From Streptomyces venezuelae (lineage in GTDB: Bacteria; Actinomycetota; Actinomycetes; Streptomycetales; Streptomycetaceae), in the NCBI RefSeq assembly GCF_008642295.1, contig NZ_CP029190.1, positions 744,001-808,000 of the forward strand: a DNA stretch of 64,000 nt, in the 5' to 3' direction. The translations under genes and the position numbers were made by a program. The notes beneath the pieces were generated by a model that worked only from the letters and a program-made list of their open reading frames with translations, was not told the origin of the DNA and searched no databases. Positions 57,900-64,000 of this stretch are shown one piece after another (the first letter of the stretch is position 1; each line of letters begins with the position of its first letter).

Positions 57900-58577
57900 A
57901 TGCCGTACTTGGTGTGGTACACCCCGTTGGCCACCCGCGACCTGCTCCAGTGCCTCCAGGACTACGAAGGTGGCTCTTGTGAGTGCGCGCAGGCAGAGAA
58001 GAGCCCGTGGATGTTCGTGCGCCGGCAACGCCGCGGCGGGCGGCAGACTCTGGTAGCCGCGCATCTGCCCGTGACCCATGTCGCCACGCCCCATGAGAGC
58101 GACAAGCACAAGGCGATGAAGGAGCGGATCGCCCGTACGGCGTCCCGTCACGGCCTCGACGTACAGGTCGAGGCCCGGTCCTCCGACCGGCGGATCGTCA
58201 CGGACGTCCTGGTCTCCGGGCCCGCGGGCCGTGTCGGCTGGGAAGCCCAGTACTCCCCCATCAGCGCGAGCACGGTCCACCGACGCTCCGCCCATGCGCG
58301 CGCGAACGGCATAGCCCCGCTGTGGGTCACCGGTGATCCCGCATCCCCGCTGATCGACCGGGCACCATGGGCCCGCGTGGACGACGTCCCCTGGCAACGC
58401 ATCGCCTCACCCCTCGCCATGCTCGTCCGCGGAGGCGTGCGGCACCTCCAGATATGGAAGTGCACGCCGGCCAGCCCGCGGCCCTCGACCAGCAGCCAGA
58501 TCTACCTACTCGTCAGTAAAGTCAGCAAAGGGTCAGCATTCGTCCGACCAAACCTGGTTACAGCCTGCAACACATGA
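57900..58577 (+). CDS. CoiA-like mobile-element protein with abnormal 3' end
   Basis: The 225-residue frame resembles the CoiA-like/nuclease-fold proteins often carried by Streptomyces plasmids and integrative elements. It shows PHESDKHKAMKERIARTASR, RIVTDVLVSGPAGRVGWEAQ, YSPISASTVHRRS, GIAPLWVTGDPASPLIDRAP and GVRHLQIWKC. After about residue 190 the sequence becomes unlike the family (SSQIYLLVSKVSKGSAFVRP) and AT-richer, so the true C-terminus is lost at the island edge. The ATG at 57900 begins MPYLVWYTPLATRDLL. Its stop lies 71 bases before the right repeat. Confidence 0.55.
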   Translation: MPYLVWYTPLATRDLLQCLQDYEGGSCECAQAEKSPWMFVRRQRRGGRQTLVAAHLPVTHVATPHESDKHKAMKERIARTASRHGLDVQVEARSSDRRIVTDVLVSGPAGRVGWEAQYSPISASTVHRRSAHARANGIAPLWVTGDPASPLIDRAPWARVDDVPWQRIASPLAMLVRGGVRHLQIWKCTPASPRPSTSSQIYLLVSKVSKGSAFVRPNLVTACNT

Positions 58578-58648
58578 GACTCGATCGTCGGCACCGAAGG
58601 CTCGCACCACCCTGCCCGGCGACTTCCTCTGCGAGACCAAAAACGGAA

Positions 58649-58769
58649 GGCTGGGCGCGAGCACGACACCCAGCCCTCGTCCACAGAAACCAGCAGGTCA
58701 ACGCACCCTTCCCCTGGGCTTCAGGTGGGCCGGGGGGAGTTCCGGGGCCAGAAGCGGAGGGCCGTCGTA
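58649..58769. repeat. right direct repeat: pirin 3' end (candidate att site)
   Basis: This is the partner of 9394-9514. It comprises the last 24 codons of the intact pirin gene and the following 49 bases with a weak hairpin (GGCTGGG/CCCAGCC). The two copies are in the same orientation and align without a gap. It marks the right end of the island. Confidence 0.8.
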
Positions 58770-59663
58770 GCCCTTTACCTCGCCGAAGCGGGTTCCGGTC
58801 ATCCAGTCCTCGCGGGCCTGCGCGATGTCGTCGTGCGAGCGGCCGATCCAGTTCCAGAACATCACGATCTCCTCCTCGAACGGTTCCCCGCCGAGCAGCA
58901 TCAGGCCCGCGTCCGAAACCGCCCGGAGCGGGAGTTCGGTACGGCCGCAGCCCAGGTAGAGCATCGAGCCCGGGAGGACCGGGACGCCGTCGACGTGGGC
59001 CTCGCCGGACATCGACAGGACCGCGTACTCGAAGTCCGGGTCCAGCGGGAGGCGGGTCTCGGTGCCGGCTGCGAGGGCCAGGTCGGCGCCGGTGATCGGG
59101 GTGTATGCCGTCCCGGGCGAGGTCGCCGAGTCCAGGGTGCCCAGGATCACCGTGGCGGTCAGACCGGGCGCGGTGACCTGCGGCAGCTCGGCGTGGTGCT
59201 GGAAGTGCGGTTCGACATCGCGGTGGGCGTCCGGGAGGGCCACCCACAGCTGGGCCCCGTGCAGGAAGCGGGCGTGCCGCTTGGGGCTCTCCTCGGAGTG
59301 GCTGATGCCCCGGCCGGAGGTCATCAGCCCGAGCTCGCGCGGGCGGACGGTCTGCAGGCTGCCCACGCTGTCCCGGTGCAGCACCTCGCCCTCGTGCAGC
59401 CAGCTGACGGTCTGCAGACCGGCGTGCGGGTGCGGGGGCACCTGCATGCCGGGCTCGCCGGCGATGTCGTCGGGGCCGTAGTGGTCGACGAAGCACCAGG
59501 CGCCGACCATCCGGCGGCCGAGGTTGGGGAGGAGCCGACGGACCTCGGTGGCTTCGCCGAGCTTGACCTGGCGGGGGCTGAGGAGTTCGCGTACGGGCTC
59601 GGCAACGACGAAGCCCCGGCCGCCGCAGGCGGAGAGTGCGGGCTGACGATCGAGATTGCTCAT
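58698..59663 (-). CDS. pirin-family protein
   Basis: The 321-residue bicupin has the metal-binding segment PPHPHAGLQTVSWLHEGEVL in the first cupin with RELGLMTSGRGISHSEES, and a C-terminal Pirin_C cupin (PLDPDFEYAVLSMSGEAHVD). Pirins bind iron and some have quercetinase activity; the role here is unknown. The gene is intact although its 3' end is one of the repeats, so integration at this place restored the reading frame. It converges with the decayed island end. Confidence 0.92.
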   Translation of the reverse strand: MSNLDRQPALSACGGRGFVVAEPVRELLSPRQVKLGEATEVRRLLPNLGRRMVGAWCFVDHYGPDDIAGEPGMQVPPHPHAGLQTVSWLHEGEVLHRDSVGSLQTVRPRELGLMTSGRGISHSEESPKRHARFLHGAQLWVALPDAHRDVEPHFQHHAELPQVTAPGLTATVILGTLDSATSPGTAYTPITGADLALAAGTETRLPLDPDFEYAVLSMSGEAHVDGVPVLPGSMLYLGCGRTELPLRAVSDAGLMLLGGEPFEEEIVMFWNWIGRSHDDIAQAREDWMTGTRFGEVKGYDGPPLLAPELPPAHLKPRGRVR

Positions 59664-59735
59664 GGGCACAACGTAGCCCCGCGAGGGGGAACCGTTCCCC
59701 GGAATGTTCCACGTGCCACCCGTGTTGCAGGCACC

Positions 59736-60086
59736 ATGAACGCCCCGACGACCTATTTCGAGCACGGAACGGCCGCCGAGCGCTGGGAGCGGGCCCGGCT
59801 CTTCTTCGATGCGAAGGAGTACGCCACCGCTGCGCTCGTCCTGCGCACGCTGGCCGGCGAGGTCCCCGAGCAGTTGGCTCCGCGGCTGCTGCTGGCCCGC
59901 GCCTACTACCACTCGGCGCAGCTGTGGCGCGCCGAGACGGAGCTGCGCGGCATCCTGGAACGCTGGCCGGTGGAGGACTACGCGCAGCTGCTGCTGGGGC
60001 GCACTCTGGAGCGGCAGGGCCGGGCCGCCGAGGCGGCTCCGTACCTGCGGCTCGCCGCGGCGATGGCCGGCGAGTTCCCCGAATAG
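59736..60086 (+). CDS. TPR-repeat protein
   Basis: The 116-residue helical protein contains tetratricopeptide-like repeats (RARLFFDAKEYATAALVLRT, PRLLLARAYYHSAQLWRAET, AQLLLGRTLERQGRAAEAAP). Such modules mediate protein contacts; the partner is unknown. It is divergent from pirin with a 72-base gap. A strong hairpin follows. Confidence 0.85.
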   Translation: MNAPTTYFEHGTAAERWERARLFFDAKEYATAALVLRTLAGEVPEQLAPRLLLARAYYHSAQLWRAETELRGILERWPVEDYAQLLLGRTLERQGRAAEAAPYLRLAAAMAGEFPE

Positions 60087-60094
60087 CCGACACG

Positions 60095-60120
60095 CACGCC
60101 CGGGGCGGGCCCCGGGCGTG
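60095..60120 (+). terminator. hairpin after the TPR gene
   Basis: CACGCCCGGGG and CCCCGGGCGTG form a perfect 11-base stem with a four-base loop, eight bases after the stop. It has no T-run. Confidence 0.75.
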
Positions 60121-60158
60121 CGGGGCCGGGGCCCCGGCTCGGTTAGCCTGGGGCCACG

Positions 60159-61361
60159 ATGAACCGTCTGACCACGCCTTTCGGCTCCTGTGAGCTCACC
60201 CGTTTCCCCGAGGACCCGCGCGACCGGCTGCGCGCCTGGGATGCCGCCGACGAGTACCTGCTGCGCCACCTCGACTCCGGTACCGGGGAGCGCGGGCCGG
60301 TGGACCTGGCCGGTGCCGGGCAGATCACCGTGCTCGGGGACCGGTGGGGTGCGCTGGTGACGGCGCTCGCCGCGTACCGGCCCGCGCAGATCACCGACTC
60401 CGCCCTGACCCACGCGGCCACCGAGGCCAATCTGGCGCGGGCCGGGGCCCCGGCCGGCAGCGTGCGGCTGCTGACCACGCAGGACGCGCCGCCGGAGCGC
60501 ATCGACGTCCTGCTGGTACGGGTGCCCAAGAGCCTGGCGTTGCTGGAGGACCAGCTGTACCGGCTGGCCCCGCACCTGCACGAGGGCACGGTCGTGGTGG
60601 GCACCGGCATGGTCAAGGAGATCCACACCTCCACCCTGAAGCTGTTCGAGAAGATCATCGGCCCGACCCGGACCTCGCTGGCCGAGAAGAAGGCGCGGCT
60701 GATCTTCTGCACCCCGGACCCCGGGCTCCTCTCCGCCGGACGCGCGGCCGGCGACCCGTGGCCGCTCCGCTACACGGTGGACGAGGACGGCGGCTCCGGA
60801 GCCGGTCTGACCGTGGTCAACCACGCCGGGATCTTCTGTGCGGACCGTCTGGACGTCGGCACCCGCTTCTTCCTCCAGAGCATCCCCACCAACACCGCCG
60901 GGGCCCGGGTCCTGGACCTGGGGTGCGGCAATGGTGTGGTCGGTACGGCGGTCGCGGTCGCGGACCCGGACGCCGAGGTGGTCTTCACCGACGAGTCGTA
61001 CCAGGCGGTGGCCTCGGCCCGGGCCACCTTCGAGGCCAATGTCCGTACGGACCGGTGGCGCGCGGAGTTCCTGGTCGGCGACGGGGTGGCGGACCTGCCG
61101 CCCGGATCGGTGGACCTGGTGCTGAACAATCCGCCGTTCCACTCCCACCAGGCGACCACGGACGCCACCGCGCTGCGGATGTTCGCGCAGAGCCGGAAGG
61201 TGCTGCGGCCGGGCGGCGAGCTGTGGGTGGTCGCCAACCGCCACATGGGCTACCACACGCATCTGCGGCGGCTCTTCGGCAACAGTGAAGTCGTGGCGAG
61301 CGAGCCGAGGTTCGTGGTCCTGCGGGCGGTCAAGCGGGAGAAGCGTCCACGGCCCATGTGA
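60159..61361 (+). CDS. SAM-dependent methyltransferase, RlmG/RsmC-like
   Basis: The 400-residue protein has a degenerate N-terminal methyltransferase-like half and a C-terminal catalytic half, the layout of RsmC/RlmG guanine-N2 rRNA methyltransferases. The catalytic half contains VLDLGCGNGVVGTAVAVADP (motif I), VVFTDESYQAVASARATFEA and the substrate motif DLVLNNPPFHSHQ. The target is therefore probably a guanine in rRNA, but small-molecule substrates are possible. Confidence 0.87.
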   Translation: MNRLTTPFGSCELTRFPEDPRDRLRAWDAADEYLLRHLDSGTGERGPVDLAGAGQITVLGDRWGALVTALAAYRPAQITDSALTHAATEANLARAGAPAGSVRLLTTQDAPPERIDVLLVRVPKSLALLEDQLYRLAPHLHEGTVVVGTGMVKEIHTSTLKLFEKIIGPTRTSLAEKKARLIFCTPDPGLLSAGRAAGDPWPLRYTVDEDGGSGAGLTVVNHAGIFCADRLDVGTRFFLQSIPTNTAGARVLDLGCGNGVVGTAVAVADPDAEVVFTDESYQAVASARATFEANVRTDRWRAEFLVGDGVADLPPGSVDLVLNNPPFHSHQATTDATALRMFAQSRKVLRPGGELWVVANRHMGYHTHLRRLFGNSEVVASEPRFVVLRAVKREKRPRPM

Positions 61362-61389
61362 CCAGCCAGTACGTCCTACACTCGGCCGC

Positions 61390-62157
61390 GTGAGCAGCGA
61401 GCGGGCAGGGGGCGGGGCGGGCGGCGCGCGGTACCGCCGGGAGGAAGTGGCCCGGGCGGCCGGGGTGAAGGTGCGCAATCTGCGCTACTACCAGGAGCGC
61501 GGGCTGCTGCCCCCGCCGCGCCGGGAGGGCCGGATCGTCTGGTATTCGGACGACCACCTGGTCCGGCTGCGGCTGATCGACGACCTGCTGGGCCGCGGCT
61601 ATACGGTGCAGGGCATCGCCGAGCTGCTGGCCGCCTGGGAGCAGGGCGGTGGCATCGCCCAACTGCTGGGCCTGGAGCGGGAGATGACCCGGGACTGGGT
61701 GCAGGAGGTACCGGTCTCGATGACCCTGGCCGAGCTGCGGGAGCTGTTCGGCCCGGCGGCGACGCCCCAGGACACCCGGCGGGCGGCGGCGCTGGAGTAC
61801 GTACGCGTCGAGGGGGACACGGTCACCTTCCCGAGCCGGCGGCTGCTGGAGGCGACGGTGGCGCTGGTGCGGCAGGGGGTGCCGCTCTCCGAGATCCTGG
61901 ACGCGGGGGAATTCGTACAGAGTCAGGCCGCGGCGCTCGCGGACCGCTTTGTCGCCCTGTTCCGTCGGCATGTGATCGGCCCGGAGGGGCTGGGGCGGCT
62001 TTCGGCCGCGCAGCTGGAGCATGTCACGGAGGCGGTGGCGGCGCTGCGTCCGGTCGCCGGCGAGGTGGTGACCACGGAGTTCGCGCGGGCGATGGCCCGG
62101 CGGGTGGACGCGGAAGTCGCCTCACTGCTGCACACGGAACCCCGTACGCAACAGTAG
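61390..62157 (+). CDS. MerR-family transcriptional regulator
   Basis: The 255-residue protein starts at a GTG and has an N-terminal MerR helix-turn-helix (REEVARAAGVKVRNLRYYQE, GLLPPPRREGRIVWYSDDHL, LIDDLLGRGYTVQGIAELLA). A long C-terminal part without recognisable metal-binding cysteines follows (EATVALVRQGVPLSEILDAG). The ligand is unknown. The following DUF6230 operon is 108 bases away and could be its target. Confidence 0.88.
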   Translation: MSSERAGGGAGGARYRREEVARAAGVKVRNLRYYQERGLLPPPRREGRIVWYSDDHLVRLRLIDDLLGRGYTVQGIAELLAAWEQGGGIAQLLGLEREMTRDWVQEVPVSMTLAELRELFGPAATPQDTRRAAALEYVRVEGDTVTFPSRRLLEATVALVRQGVPLSEILDAGEFVQSQAAALADRFVALFRRHVIGPEGLGRLSAAQLEHVTEAVAALRPVAGEVVTTEFARAMARRVDAEVASLLHTEPRTQQ

Positions 62158-62189
62158 GAGTTGGCCTGATGGCGGCGGTCGAGCAACCT

Positions 62190-62207
62190 TGCCAACCACC
62201 ATTGGCA
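62190..62207. promoter_or_regulatory. inverted repeat before the DUF6230 operon
   Basis: TGCCAA and TTGGCA form a perfect six-base inverted repeat with a six-base spacer, 59 bases before the DUF6230 start in a locally AT-richer stretch. MerR regulators bind such dyads in promoters, so it could be the site for the regulator encoded just upstream. Confidence 0.35.
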
Positions 62208-62265
62208 CTCTTACATTCAACGGCACACCCATACCGGTCAGTAACGATCATAAAGGGGAAGTGCC

Positions 62266-63988
<1,723 letters not shown>

Positions 63989-64000
63989 GACCCCGTCCCC

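Overview
The window is chromosomal DNA of a high-GC actinomycete, almost certainly a Streptomyces. Codon third positions are nearly all G/C, GTG starts and ATGA/GTGA stop-start overlaps are frequent, and families typical of Streptomyces are present (RamB/PrpR-type regulator, DUF6230/DUF6114 pair, B12-riboswitch-controlled metE). No rRNA, tRNA, CRISPR array or intact transposase was seen.

Left flank (1-9393) is metabolic. It holds prpB and a 5'-truncated prpD (methylcitrate cycle), a regulator fragment fused head-on to prpD by an apparent deletion, a cobalamin riboswitch with metE, malate synthase, dihydropteroate synthase, a second cobalamin riboswitch with no recognisable B12 gene behind it, and a deoxynucleoside kinase.

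From 9394 to 58769 lies a roughly 49-kb island bounded by 121-nt direct repeats. The repeats are copies of the 3' end of the pirin gene at the right edge plus its terminator. Just inside the right repeat are an integrase relic, a CoiA-like gene with an abnormal 3' end and several decayed genes, as expected for an old integrated element. The island resembles a transferable version of the mycobacterial DosR dormancy regulon and the OsdR/OsdK region of S. coelicolor. It encodes a NarL-type response regulator and a DevS-like double-GAF kinase, an Hsp20, six universal stress proteins, eight CBS-domain proteins (six with a BON domain), an Acg-type nitroreductase, a PfkB kinase, nicotinate phosphoribosyltransferase, a SulP transporter, a DUF1918 protein, an Rv1733c-like membrane protein and two P-type ATPases. 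It also carries a complete four-subunit group 3b-type [NiFe] hydrogenase operon with its endopeptidase, PEP synthase, an NDP-forming acyl-CoA synthetase with a GNAT domain, a GH65 phosphorylase with a HAD partner, an alcohol dehydrogenase, two flavodoxins, three stand-alone cyclic-nucleotide-binding proteins and two HTH-flavin-reductase-fold fusions.

A palindrome of the form GGGNCC-N3-CGGNCC recurs in the promoter gaps of the island, often 35-130 bases from a start codon. It is the best candidate for the island regulator's binding site. Together the genes suggest an oxygen-limitation or resting-state programme: redox sensing, H2/NAD(P) exchange, NAD salvage, gluconeogenic PEP supply, storage-sugar phosphorolysis, ion pumping and protein protection.

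Right flank (58698-64000) is ordinary: pirin, a TPR protein, a methyltransferase, a MerR regulator and a three-gene DUF6230/DUF6114/secreted-protein operon.
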